A stretch of 64,000 nt of DNA from NCBI RefSeq assembly GCF_035818475.1, contig NZ_JAYMGV010000001.1, positions 124,001 through 188,000 on the forward strand, written 5' to 3'. The stretch is from Cognatitamlana sp035818475 (GTDB lineage: Bacteria; Bacteroidota; Bacteroidia; Flavobacteriales; Flavobacteriaceae). The notes under the pieces were generated by a model that did not search any database, had not been told where the DNA came from, and saw only the letters and a list, made by a program, of their open reading frames with translations. The position numbers were made by a program, and so were the translations under genes. Each line of letters begins with the position of its first letter. Position 1 is the first letter of the stretch. This document shows positions 53,103 through 62,292 of the stretch, one piece after another.

Positions 53103-54023
53103 TTATAATAGCGAACTAATCAAATCATAAAGTAATTTTCCAGATGTTGAACTAATTGTCTTCTGTGCAAATTCTTGAATGAATTTCAATATCGCTGGAT
53201 TTTTCTTTTGAATGTCCTGTAATGCTTTTAGCATTTCTTCTTTATTCTTTTCGTTATCTTTTATTATTAGAAACTTTTCGATTAAATCAAGTGATTTCAA
53301 TAAAGCTTTATCGTTTGATGGAAAATGTTCTTTTACACTGTCTCCCAAATAATTATTAGATCCAATTGTAATTTTCCTAATATCTGATAGAGAATTGCCA
53401 ATTTGCCCTCGAAGCCAGTCTACCTCATTTTCAATACTTGTTATTCTACCCTCATGATTTTTTCTTTCATATTCCAATTGTTTATGAGCAAAACGTAATT
53501 CAAGTTTAGATATTTCCAGTTTGTTCTCTAATTCCAATATTTGCATATTATCATTTAAAAAATCTGTCATCTTCATTTTTCCTGAAATTACAAGGCCATA
53601 TTCCTCCAATGTTTTTTCTATTACCTGAATCTCAGTTCCTTTTTCTGGAATTATTAGAAGCCTCACATTTAACCCTTCTTGCTCAATTCTTACGACTGAT
53701 TTTGAATCTGGATTTTTTTGCCTTAAAACTGTAGAAAAGTAATTTAAAATAGTAATTCCAGACTGTAAATATTCTGATTTAAATTCAATGTTTCTTTCAA
53801 TTCTATATTTTGTCGCCAATTCCCATTTAATTAAACCTAAATCCATTGCAGTTACAACTGCTGATACAGAATTATTAACACCAAGTTTCTTGTAAAGTAA
53901 AGTTTTATGTCTCCTTAATGTTACATGAGCTATATTTAGCTTATTTGCAATATCTTCTTCCTTATAACCTTCAGCCATAAGTTCAAGAATTTCAATTTGT
54001 CTTTTACTAACTAGTTTTTTCAT
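53103..54023 (-). CDS. LuxR-type HTH protein with long coiled coil
   Basis: A 306-residue protein. A GerE/LuxR helix-turn-helix is at the N-terminus: S-K-R-Q-I-E-I-L-E-L-M-A-E-G-Y near 4-18, D-I-A-N-K-L-N-I-A near 22-30, and V-T-L-R-R-H near 32-37. LuxR HTHs usually sit at the C-terminus, so this is a reversed layout. A mixed middle region covers about 65-160, and a predicted coiled coil about 160-215. The C-terminal helices include F-I-Q-E-F-A-Q-K-T-I-S-S-T-S-G-K-L-L-Y-D-L. It lies 13 bases after the HEPN gene and 9 before the small helical gene. It is probably a regulator or DNA-bound adaptor of this unit. Confidence 0.75.
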   Translation of the reverse strand: MKKLVSKRQIEILELMAEGYKEEDIANKLNIAHVTLRRHKTLLYKKLGVNNSVSAVVTAMDLGLIKWELATKYRIERNIEFKSEYLQSGITILNYFSTVLRQKNPDSKSVVRIEQEGLNVRLLIIPEKGTEIQVIEKTLEEYGLVISGKMKMTDFLNDNMQILELENKLEISKLELRFAHKQLEYERKNHEGRITSIENEVDWLRGQIGNSLSDIRKITIGSNNYLGDSVKEHFPSNDKALLKSLDLIEKFLIIKDNEKNKEEMLKALQDIQKKNPAILKFIQEFAQKTISSTSGKLLYDLISSLL

Positions 54024-54036
54024 TTGTTAATTGATT

Positions 54037-54930
54037 TCATCTCCTTTCTTCTTCTTTAAATGAAGTCGGTTCCATTTTCATAAAGACTATAAGGATGAAT
54101 TTTGAGGCATAATTCAACGCATCCTCTGCTTGTTTCTTAGTCGCTTTATTTCCACCATGAACAATTGTATTTCTTAGCTTATTAATCCCCTTTAATTTTT
54201 CTAATAACTCATTATGGACTGACAATAAGCCTTTTTCTATTTCTCCGAAAATAAGCTCGTATTTTAAATTCATAGGAATTTCAATCAATACTCTTTCAGC
54301 GTTCTTATTACTTTTGTTATGAAACTTATCTCCTAGCCAATCAATTAGTTTTGGAAAAATCAATGACTCTATTGCAGTACAAGAATTAATTATTGACTCA
54401 TTATATCTTCCTTCAAATATTGCATAAAATGAATCTGATAAAAGATTTATGAAGAGTAAATGTCCTTTTTTATCTTTAATCAAATCTTCAAAAACATCAA
54501 AAGCACCTGGCTCATTTAAATAGTCAAAATATTCTTGAAAATATTTAGGTTTTTCTTGTGTTAATTCAACTATTTCTTTAAGTACTAAATTATCATTCTT
54601 ATCTTTAATTTCTAAAACAATATTTTTTGTATTTCTTGGAGATATTTGAACAATATCAGTAGAATGATGTTCAAAAGTTTTTGCATGGTATATATAATGA
54701 TTAATCAATTCAATCGCTCTTAGGGCTAATTTCTTTTTTAAATCATTGTTAAATTCAGCTTCTTCATTTTGATATTCAAATGATATTAAAGCTGAAGTCG
54801 TAGTTTTATTTAGTTGACTATTATATGTAAAATCTGTTCCCTTAAATTTTACTTTTTCAGGTACTCCAAAATCAGAACTATCTAGTGTTCTAGTTACAAA
54901 AGGAAGCTCCAACTGAATCTCAATTTTCAT
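54037..54930 (-). CDS. HEPN-domain protein (Apea-like)
   Basis: A 297-residue protein. The N-terminal half (about 1-125) is beta-rich and unrecognised. The C-terminal half is helical with the HEPN signature: F-E-G-R-Y-N-E-S-I-I-N-S-C-T-A-I-E-S-L near 172-190, and the R-x4-H ribonuclease motif R-N-T-I-V-H at 253-258. The Asn after Arg and the flanking G-G are as in active HEPN RNases. HEPN proteins are common toxins and effectors in conflict systems. It leads a three-gene operon (gaps 13 and 9 bases) with a LuxR-HTH protein and a small helical protein near the right end of the island. Confidence 0.78.
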   Translation of the reverse strand: MKIEIQLELPFVTRTLDSSDFGVPEKVKFKGTDFTYNSQLNKTTTSALISFEYQNEEAEFNNDLKKKLALRAIELINHYIYHAKTFEHHSTDIVQISPRNTKNIVLEIKDKNDNLVLKEIVELTQEKPKYFQEYFDYLNEPGAFDVFEDLIKDKKGHLLFINLLSDSFYAIFEGRYNESIINSCTAIESLIFPKLIDWLGDKFHNKSNKNAERVLIEIPMNLKYELIFGEIEKGLLSVHNELLEKLKGINKLRNTIVHGGNKATKKQAEDALNYASKFILIVFMKMEPTSFKEEERR

Positions 54931-55243
54931 AAATTTATTCCTAGTAATATATACGTTACACAGTATTGCATATAATTCATAAATAAGCTAAGTATATTGT
55001 ATTCAAATATACTCATATTCTTACAAAAATAAATAGTATTAAAAAATTATAGAGGGAATATGTTAAAATCCTCCATGGTGGTATCAATATAACTGGTTCG
55101 GTTTTTTCCCTACCCCCCTATGCATTAGATAAGGATAAAAAGCAATTCATATTCTAAAAGAAGTTATAAATCTGTTTTCGGGAATAATTCGGGAATAAAA
55201 AAAGCCAACTATCTGATTTACAAATAATTGACTTTTAATTTAG
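54931..55243. other. Right-end non-coding region of the island
   Basis: No gene. It holds the promoter region of the HEPN operon, an unremarkable AT-rich stretch, the right arm-type repeat (55177-55196) and the attR core. The island-borne sequence replaces the former downstream region of the tRNA gene. Confidence 0.6.
55177..55196. repeat. Arm-type repeat at the right island end
   Basis: TTCGGGAATAATTCGGGAAT differs at one base from the left-end copy at 39749-39768 and has the same orientation. It ends 44 bases from the attR core. The pair fits arm-type sites of the integrase. Confidence 0.6.
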
Positions 55244-55316
<73 letters not shown>

Positions 55317-55327
55317 ATATTGGACTG

Positions 55328-55357
55328 CAAATATACAACCCTTTTTAATTCCTGCAA
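55328..55357 (-). promoter_or_regulatory. Promoter of the initiator tRNA gene
   Basis: On the minus strand TTG (55355-55357) and TATATTTG (55328-55335) are spaced by 19 bases. This is a textbook Bacteroidota primary-sigma promoter, with the -7 box 11 bases before the tRNA 5' end. Confidence 0.75.
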
Positions 55358-55375
55358 GAATAAAATCAGAAAAAA

Positions 55376-55558
55376 TTATTGCTCTATGCTATCTACCTGA
55401 AAATCTATTAATTCCGCATTTTTAAAGGCTACAATCATCTGAATGGGATTACAACATACTTCACAATCTTCCACATAAGTTTGCTTAGAAATTGAGCTAT
55501 CCAACAACATAGAAATAGGTTCCCAACAATACGGGCAGGTGAAAAAATGTTCAATCAT
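55376..55558 (-). CDS. CPXCG-motif cysteine-rich protein
   Basis: A 60-residue zinc-ribbon-like protein of the CPXCG family. The two cysteine pairs are in F-T-C-P-Y-C-W-E (8-11) and E-V-C-C-N-P (near 33-37), with C-E-V-C-C completing the metal site. The family is small and widespread and has no known function. It lies just outside the island, upstream of the tRNA gene on the same strand. Confidence 0.85.
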   Translation of the reverse strand: MIEHFFTCPYCWEPISMLLDSSISKQTYVEDCEVCCNPIQMIVAFKNAELIDFQVDSIEQ

Positions 55559-55580
55559 AAAATTAAAATTATAAAAAAAG

Positions 55581-55597
55581 CCATCAAAATGATGGCT
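55581..55597 (-). terminator. Intrinsic terminator after the LRR gene
   Basis: The arms GCCATCA/TGATGGC flank AAA, followed on the minus strand by seven T residues (complement of 55574-55580). It lies 33 bases after the LRR stop and before the CPXCG gene. Confidence 0.75.
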
Positions 55598-55630
55598 TAA
55601 CTAACTAATTTTATGAAAATTTACTTTTAA

Positions 55631-56452
55631 CTACTCTTTTTCAATGTCCATAGTAGCTGTTGAATTTTGTAATTCTAAATTCAACAACACCGGTTTTATA
55701 CCGGAAATACTTTTATAATCCTGGTTCAGATTATTATCACTAACCATTATGGTATTTAGTTTTCTTAAATTAATAAACTCAAGTGGTAAATCTCCCGTAA
55801 GTTGGTTTGTTGATAATATCAACTCTTCCAAATTTGATAGTTGTGCGATTTCCATAGGAATCTCGCCTTCCAACTTGTTATCCATCAAGCTTAACTTTTC
55901 CAATTTTGATAAGGCATTAATTTCGGTTGGAATATTACCTGTTAAAAAATTACTTCCTAACAGCAATTCTTTTAGGTTTATCAACTCCATTAAAGATTTA
56001 GGTATTTCTCCTTCAAATCTGTTACTATACAATTTCAATGACTCTAATTGTTTTAATGCTCCTAATTCATCCGGTATACGTCCTTCAAAATTATTCATAA
56101 ACAATTCTAAAGATCTAAGTTCTGTTAAATTTTTAATAGTTTCAGGAAGGGTTCCGTTTAACTTATTAAAACCTAAATTCATTTGTCTTAAGTGCGTTAG
56201 GTCTCCAATCTCTTTTGGTAAAGTCCCCTGAAGGTTATTAAATTGAAGGCTAATCTCTGTTACTTTATTATCTTCTACCTTTATTCCATACCAGGTATCT
56301 ACAGAAGCATTGATATCCCATGAGGAATTCCAGTTATCACCATCGGTGGCATTATATAAAGCTACTAAGGCTTCTTTCTCTTTTGGAGAAATGTTAGCAA
56401 ATGAATATGTTGTTACCAGTAAGCAGGTTACTAAAAGTTTTAAAGTCTTCAT
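55631..56452 (-). CDS. Secreted plant-type leucine-rich-repeat protein
   Basis: A 273-residue protein with a signal peptide (about 1-19). The opening is S-P-K-E-K-E-A-L-V-A-L-Y-N-A-T-D-G-D-N-W near 22-41, the usual N-cap of bacterial plant-like LRRs. About seven 24-residue repeats follow (L-x-x-L-x-L-x-x-N-x-F/L-x-G-x-I/L-P). There is no T9SS tail. Such proteins are probably surface or periplasmic binders with an unknown ligand. It is monocistronic, with its own terminator. Confidence 0.85.
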   Translation of the reverse strand: MKTLKLLVTCLLVTTYSFANISPKEKEALVALYNATDGDNWNSSWDINASVDTWYGIKVEDNKVTEISLQFNNLQGTLPKEIGDLTHLRQMNLGFNKLNGTLPETIKNLTELRSLELFMNNFEGRIPDELGALKQLESLKLYSNRFEGEIPKSLMELINLKELLLGSNFLTGNIPTEINALSKLEKLSLMDNKLEGEIPMEIAQLSNLEELILSTNQLTGDLPLEFINLRKLNTIMVSDNNLNQDYKSISGIKPVLLNLELQNSTATMDIEKE

Positions 56453-56589
56453 TTTTAGTCAAATTTGGGATTAACTTTCTTACGAAACTAGACCAAAATC
56501 AGACGAAAAACTATTTTATTCGACAAAATGCATTAAATTTTAACATTTAATATTCGATGAATAACCTAATCTCCAAGGTTATCTGCATA

Positions 56590-57900
56590 TTAAAATTGAA
56601 CATTTAAGAGTTCTCCACATATTTGAAGCATTTCCAATTCTGCAATTTTAGCCAAATATTTGGCCTTATTCCTGTTTAATTCTGCATTAAGAAGATTTAC
56701 CTGTGCCAATCTAAACTCTATGGAATTAACCTGGCCCAGCTTAAATTTCTCTTCTGTTCTGTTGAAGTTATTTTGAGAGGTTTTAATATTATCCTCTTCT
56801 AATCTGAATATTTTCAACCTGTTATGGTAATTGTCCCAGGCATTGTTGAAATCCCGCTGCAAGGTTACCAAAAGTTGCTCTTTTAATATATTTTGTGCTT
56901 CTAGATTTACCCTGGCATTTTTTACTCTTGTAACCGTGTTACCCCCATCAAATAAATTCCACCTGAGGTTTACGCCGGCAGAAATACCTGTACTTACAGA
57001 CACTCTGGTGAAATTGGCAGGATTATTATTTCTGTTCCAGCCATAGCTTCCTACTAAGCCTACAGTAGGCAAATATGCCGATCTTTCAGATTGTATTCCC
57101 AACTTGTTAATTGTAATATTCTTATCGACTTGCAATACACTTACATTATTTGCTATGGCCTTTTCCAAAAGCGCTTCTTTATTATACAACCTATTGAACA
57201 TAATATTTGTGTCAACATCAAAATCATCAATAAGTGTGTTTCCTAAAACCAGGTTTAAATCACGTTTAAAGTTCTTTAATTCCTGTCTGGAGTTCATAAC
57301 ATTGATACTGTCATTATTAATATCAACTTCGGCATTAAGTACTGCCAGTTTTGTGCTTTGTCCAAATTCAAACTGGTACTCTGATCTTGTCAGCCTGTCT
57401 TTTGAAATTGCAAATGTTTGAGAAATAGCATTAAAATTCTCAGCCAGTTCTGCAACATTATAATACACTGTAAATAGTTGCAATACCGTGTTTTCAATAG
57501 TTTCTCTGGCTTGTAACTCTGTTAGCTGCTGAGTTTCTTTAAGCTGTTTATAATTATATGCTCTTCCCAAACCATCAAACAGAGTATAGTTTAGATCTAC
57601 GGAAGCATTATATCTTGAGCTTTCTATCCCGTCAAAATCTGCAGGCCCGTTTACTGTTTCAGATTCAATATTGTTCTTATTGTAAGTAGCTCCTGCATTT
57701 CCTGTAACCGTTGGTAAATAGCCTGAATTCAAAATATTAGCATTATTCTTGGCTATTTCTACATCTGTATTCACTAACTTAATACCGTAGTTATTTTCTA
57801 ATGCTAACCTGACCGCCTCTTCCTGGCTAAGCATTTTTTGCGCAAAAACTGATATTTGCGACACCAAGGTTAAACCTAAAAAGACAAATTTAATGTTCAT
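56590..57900 (-). CDS. TolC-family outer-membrane efflux protein
   Basis: A 436-residue outer-membrane channel protein with a signal peptide (about 1-20) and two OEP repeats. Typical stretches are S-Q-E-E-A-V-R-L-A-L-E-N-N-Y near 25-38, N-L-R-W-N-L-F-D-G-G near 310-320, and F-N-R-T-E-E-K-F-K-L-G-Q near 378-389. It forms the trimeric exit duct of the adjacent RND pump. Its start overlaps the pump gene by 11 bases. It is last in the operon. Confidence 0.93.
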   Translation of the reverse strand: MNIKFVFLGLTLVSQISVFAQKMLSQEEAVRLALENNYGIKLVNTDVEIAKNNANILNSGYLPTVTGNAGATYNKNNIESETVNGPADFDGIESSRYNASVDLNYTLFDGLGRAYNYKQLKETQQLTELQARETIENTVLQLFTVYYNVAELAENFNAISQTFAISKDRLTRSEYQFEFGQSTKLAVLNAEVDINNDSINVMNSRQELKNFKRDLNLVLGNTLIDDFDVDTNIMFNRLYNKEALLEKAIANNVSVLQVDKNITINKLGIQSERSAYLPTVGLVGSYGWNRNNNPANFTRVSVSTGISAGVNLRWNLFDGGNTVTRVKNARVNLEAQNILKEQLLVTLQRDFNNAWDNYHNRLKIFRLEEDNIKTSQNNFNRTEEKFKLGQVNSIEFRLAQVNLLNAELNRNKAKYLAKIAELEMLQICGELLNVQF

Positions 57901-60900
57901 GCGTTTCTTTTTGCTCTTTAATTGCCCGTTCTACTTCTTCTTTTGTGATCTTCTTTCCTGTAGCCAGCCATTTTGAGTTCTTTTTAATATCATTACTAAA
58001 TGACAAAAACAATGGCAATACTAATAATGTTAATACCGTAGCATATGCAATACCAAAGGATATGGAGATGGCCATAGGTATCAAAAACTGGGCTTGCCTG
58101 CTTTTTTCTAATAATAGTGGCGCTAACCCTGCAATGGTGGTTAATGAGGTTAAGAAAATAGCTCTAAACCTTGCTTTACCTGCTTCTGTAAGCGCTAAAT
58201 CAAAGTTCATCCCTTCCCTAAGGTTGGTATTGAATTTTCCTATTAATACCAAACCGTCATTAACCATAATCCCTATTAGCGCAATGATTCCCAATAAGGA
58301 TAAAATATTCACAGAAAAGCCTAATAACCAATGCCCCCATGCTACTGCTGTTAAACTAAACGGTACCAGCAACAGTAATAATACAGGTTGGCTGTAACTT
58401 CTGAACGTAAAGGCTATAGATATATATATCAATAACAAAATTGGAATTCCGGCACTTGCCAGAGAATTCGAAAGTTTTGAAGCTTCCCTGTTTTGCCCCT
58501 CAAAAGACGCTGAAATAGTAGGGTACTTTGATCGAATTTCCGGAATAATATTCACTCTTATATTATCCAGAATATCAGTTGCACTGGTACTTGGGTCTTT
58601 TAAATCAGCTGAAACCCTTATTTCTCTTTGACCGACTAAATGGTTTATAGCTACATCTCCCCTTTCAATGGTATAATTAGCAATGTCTTTAAGGGTTACA
58701 CGTGTTCCGGCCGGAGTCATAATACGCATATCATCCAAGTTATTAATAGACTCTCTATTGGCTCTGTCATAGCGCACCCAAACCCTGATCTCATCCTGTC
58801 CTCTTTGAAAACGTTGTGCCTGTACTCCAAAAAAACCAGCTCTAACCTGATTCATTACAGCTCTTAGGTCTAACCCTAACAAATAAGCACTTTCTTTTAG
58901 CTCTAAACGTATTTCCTTTATACCTGCCGGATCATTATCTTCAACATCTTTTAGTAGAGGATTAGACTCCAAAACCTTTTTTAATTCCAGTTTTGCAGCT
59001 TTTAATTCTTCAATATTGTTACTTAATAAAGACACGGATACCGGGCTACCTCCAAAATTACCACCGGATCCAAAAACCAAACGTTCTGTTCCTATTACCG
59101 GGCCTACTACTTCCCTCAATCTATTTGCAACCAACCGCGAGTTTATAGCATCCGGGCGCTCTTCTCCCGGTAACATATTAATTTGTAGTTGAGCACTGGA
59201 TGAACTGGTTAACCTTAATATGGTGTTCTCAAATAACTCCTTACCCGTTCCTTGCAAATATTCTTCTGTAAGTTCCTGGTTAACTATGTATGATTTTTGC
59301 TCTATCATTGAAATAATAGAATCTGTTATTTTAACATTGGTACCATTAGGCATATCCAATTCAACAGAAACCCTGTCACTTGCTATAGACGGAAATAAAG
59401 TTATTCCTATAATACCTCCTCCAATAGCTCCAAAAGTGAGCACTAAAAGTGCTATAAAAATACCCAGTGAAAGTAGTTTAAAGTTCAGAACAAAGCTTAA
59501 AGCCGGTGCATAAACCTTATCTCTTAAAAAGACCATTAACCGATCTCCCATCTTATTAATAACCCGCATCTTGGCAAAAAACTGCTTGATCTTAGAGGGG
59601 TTTTCTTCTTTCACAGGCTTTCGGAGTGCCTTGGAATGTGCTAAATGCGCCGGTAAAATAATTAAAGCTTCAATTAATGATACAGCCAGGGTCAATATAA
59701 CAATGACTGAAACCTCACTAAAAAACTCACCTATTCTACTATCTAAAAATAGAAATAAAGAAAAGGCCAGTAAGGTGGTTACAATGGCTGAAACTACCGG
59801 AGGAATTACCTCCATGGTTCCATCTATAGCTGCTTGAATTGGTGTTTTTCCTTTTTCATAATGCTGGTAAATATTTTCAGCTATTACAATACCATCATCT
59901 ACCAAAATACCTATAACGATAATCATTCCAAAAAGTGACAATACATTGATAGTCACATCAAACTGTCCCGCAAAAATAAACATCCCTAAAAACGAAATAG
60001 GCAACCCAAATGCCACCCAAAATGCCAATCGCGTATTCAAAAACAATGATAAAAAGGCAAGTACCAATAGCATCCCAATAATAGCATTTTCGGCTAATAA
60101 TTGGGTACGTTGGTTCAACGTTATAGATAAGTCTCTAACCACATTTAACTCAACATTGTTATGGCTTTGATTATAACCTTCTATATAGGCTTTTACTTTA
60201 TCTGCCGAAGATATCAGGTCTTCATTATTAGTACTTGTAACCGAAATATTAACTGATAACTCTTCATTAAAAAACGTGGCGTTAGGGGTTTCAGAAAAGC
60301 GGTCTCTAATAATAGAGACATCTTTTAATCTAACTGTTTTCCCATCATTGGTTGCCTTTATTATAATATTTGACAGCTCATCGCCATAGTATGCCCGGTT
60401 ATTAGCCCTTATCAAATATTCTTCTACATCAGTTTTGATATTTCCTCCGGTAACTAAAATATTGGAAGCACTAACTGCTTGAGATACATCATTAAATGTT
60501 AAATTATAGGCTAATAAACTGGTTTCATTAACAGCTATTTCAATTTCCTCTTCCGGATATCCGGTAACTTCAACCTGGGATATCCCCGGAATGGCTCTTA
60601 AATCATTTTCAATTTGCCGCCCTATTTGCTTTAAAGTAGTAAGCGGAATATGGTTTCCGCTTAATGCAAAGGAAATGGTTTCTCTTATGGCCTCCCGTTT
60701 GGCTACAACTAAAGGCTCCATCCCTGTTGGAAAAGAAGGTACGCGGTCTACTGCATTTTTAACTTCCAACAACATAAAATCAATATTCTCGTCTTTTTCA
60801 ATTTCCACAGTTATTGATCCACTGTTTTCTCTGGATACTGATGTTACCCGATCTACACCTTTTAATCCTTTAAGATTATCTTCAATCTTTAGCACCACCC

Positions 60901-61087
60901 CTTCTTCTATCTCCTGAGGGGAAGCTCCCGGGTAAGTGACATTAATATTGATTATTTTAGAATCTACTAAAGGGAAAAATGAAGATTTTAAAGATATAAC
61001 CCCTATAATACCAAAAACAAAAAATGCAAGAATGAAAATATTTACTGCAACATGGTATTTAATAAAATATGCAATTATTTTTCTCAT
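57890..61087 (-). CDS. RND-family efflux pump, inner-membrane transporter
   Basis: A 1065-residue AcrB/MdtB-type resistance-nodulation-division protein with twelve membrane segments and two large periplasmic loops. Features are F-P-L-V-D-S near 38, the Y-P-G-A-S-P-Q-E-I-E block near 52-61, and the proton-relay V-D-D-G-I-V near 397-402. L-P-A-H-L near 476 and M-V-N-D-G-L-V near 925 also fit. The likely cargo is drugs or lipophilic compounds. Its ATG overlaps the adaptor stop by four bases, and its end overlaps tolC. Confidence 0.95.
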   Translation of the reverse strand: MRKIIAYFIKYHVAVNIFILAFFVFGIIGVISLKSSFFPLVDSKIININVTYPGASPQEIEEGVVLKIEDNLKGLKGVDRVTSVSRENSGSITVEIEKDENIDFMLLEVKNAVDRVPSFPTGMEPLVVAKREAIRETISFALSGNHIPLTTLKQIGRQIENDLRAIPGISQVEVTGYPEEEIEIAVNETSLLAYNLTFNDVSQAVSASNILVTGGNIKTDVEEYLIRANNRAYYGDELSNIIIKATNDGKTVRLKDVSIIRDRFSETPNATFFNEELSVNISVTSTNNEDLISSADKVKAYIEGYNQSHNNVELNVVRDLSITLNQRTQLLAENAIIGMLLVLAFLSLFLNTRLAFWVAFGLPISFLGMFIFAGQFDVTINVLSLFGMIIVIGILVDDGIVIAENIYQHYEKGKTPIQAAIDGTMEVIPPVVSAIVTTLLAFSLFLFLDSRIGEFFSEVSVIVILTLAVSLIEALIILPAHLAHSKALRKPVKEENPSKIKQFFAKMRVINKMGDRLMVFLRDKVYAPALSFVLNFKLLSLGIFIALLVLTFGAIGGGIIGITLFPSIASDRVSVELDMPNGTNVKITDSIISMIEQKSYIVNQELTEEYLQGTGKELFENTILRLTSSSSAQLQINMLPGEERPDAINSRLVANRLREVVGPVIGTERLVFGSGGNFGGSPVSVSLLSNNIEELKAAKLELKKVLESNPLLKDVEDNDPAGIKEIRLELKESAYLLGLDLRAVMNQVRAGFFGVQAQRFQRGQDEIRVWVRYDRANRESINNLDDMRIMTPAGTRVTLKDIANYTIERGDVAINHLVGQREIRVSADLKDPSTSATDILDNIRVNIIPEIRSKYPTISASFEGQNREASKLSNSLASAGIPILLLIYISIAFTFRSYSQPVLLLLLVPFSLTAVAWGHWLLGFSVNILSLLGIIALIGIMVNDGLVLIGKFNTNLREGMNFDLALTEAGKARFRAIFLTSLTTIAGLAPLLLEKSRQAQFLIPMAISISFGIAYATVLTLLVLPLFLSFSNDIKKNSKWLATGKKITKEEVERAIKEQKETHEH

Positions 61088-62217
61088 TTTTCGCCAGCTC
61101 TTTTCTTTTGTTCTGTATATGGTTTTATTAGCATCCCAACATAGGCTCCGGGAACGGCTTTCTTGAGAATTACAGCTCCATCAGGAATTCCTTTTAAAAC
61201 AACTTTAGTGTCTGAAAAATGTACAGGTTTAGCCGGTATCACACCCAATATACTATCCCGTACAACAAAAACCTGTTGTGTTTCCAATAGTAGGTTCCGA
61301 TCAATCTCAATGGCATCATGCTCTTCTTTAGCATCTAAATTAGCTTCTAAATACATCCCCTCTTTCAGCACCTCATCTTTGACTTCTATATATGCTGTTA
61401 TAGTTTGTGTGGCTGTATCTATACTACCATTTACACGAGATACCACACCGCTATAGGTTTCGGTATGATCTAAATTATTAAGTGTAACGGGTTCTCCTAC
61501 CTTTAATAAACTGGCATATCCTTCACTCAGTGCCACTTCCATTTCATATACTGACGGATCAATGAATTCTCCTAGTTTTTGTCCCGATCGTATTAACGAG
61601 CCTTCTGTAACCAATGCTTGTGTTAAAATTCCGGAGAATGGTGCAGAAATAATATATTTAGATAAATGTTGTTCTAAGTTTTTAACGTTATAATAACTTG
61701 ATACTATACCTCTACCGGTTATAAAATAGTTTTCTTTATCAGAGGCCATTTTTGGTAGTTGGGGTGTTGTTTTGCTCAAATCAAAACTATTAAGATAGTC
61801 TTGCCACTTTGGGTATACATCAGGGAAATCCAATCGTAAATCCGGCATAATTGCCGCTAAAGTATTATATAAATTACTTTTTGCAGATTGTACACCGGCA
61901 TAGTATTCTGAGGCATCCATGCTTATTAAAGCCTGTCCTTTACCATATTTTTGTCCGGGCCTGAAGAGTTTATTTGAAGGCTTAAATACGCCCTGAACTT
62001 CAGCAAATAGTTCTATACGCCTCTTGGCTACCAAACTCCCATTTGCAGGGATTACAATTTTTACAGTACCATTAGTAACCGTATCTGTAAAAACAGTTTT
62101 TACAACTTTCTCTTTAATGGGCTTGGGCTTGTTCTTGTTTGCTATAAGTTTCTGGGCAAATAAAACAGAAAATACTATTAGTAAAATTCCGATAACGGAA
62201 AGTATAATTTTACGCAT
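61084..62217 (-). CDS. RND efflux periplasmic adaptor (MFP)
   Basis: A 377-residue membrane-fusion protein. It has an N-terminal anchor or signal (about 1-22) and barrel-sandwich halves around E-V-Q-G-V-F-K-P near 73 and A-P-F-S-G-I-L-T-Q-A-L near 193-203. The alpha hairpin is partly expanded by an unusual segment (about 115-165). A beta-barrel with S-R-V-N-G-S-I-D-T-A-T-Q-T-I-T-A-Y near 263-279 completes it. It links the RND pump to TolC. It is first in the operon, with a candidate -7 box 26 bases upstream. Confidence 0.92.
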   Translation of the reverse strand: MRKIILSVIGILLIVFSVLFAQKLIANKNKPKPIKEKVVKTVFTDTVTNGTVKIVIPANGSLVAKRRIELFAEVQGVFKPSNKLFRPGQKYGKGQALISMDASEYYAGVQSAKSNLYNTLAAIMPDLRLDFPDVYPKWQDYLNSFDLSKTTPQLPKMASDKENYFITGRGIVSSYYNVKNLEQHLSKYIISAPFSGILTQALVTEGSLIRSGQKLGEFIDPSVYEMEVALSEGYASLLKVGEPVTLNNLDHTETYSGVVSRVNGSIDTATQTITAYIEVKDEVLKEGMYLEANLDAKEEHDAIEIDRNLLLETQQVFVVRDSILGVIPAKPVHFSDTKVVLKGIPDGAVILKKAVPGAYVGMLIKPYTEQKKRAGEK

Positions 62218-62243
62218 ACAAATAATTTTGATAGTCTAGCCCA

Positions 62244-62251
62244 CAAAATTA
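62244..62251 (-). promoter_or_regulatory. Candidate -7 box of the efflux operon
   Basis: The minus strand reads TAATTTTG (matching TAnnTTTG), 26 bases before the adaptor ATG and after the ABC-F stop, so the efflux operon can be transcribed separately. Confidence 0.4.
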
Positions 62252-62292
62252 CCCAATAACTAATGCTTAAGAGTTAAAAAAAACATAAAAAG

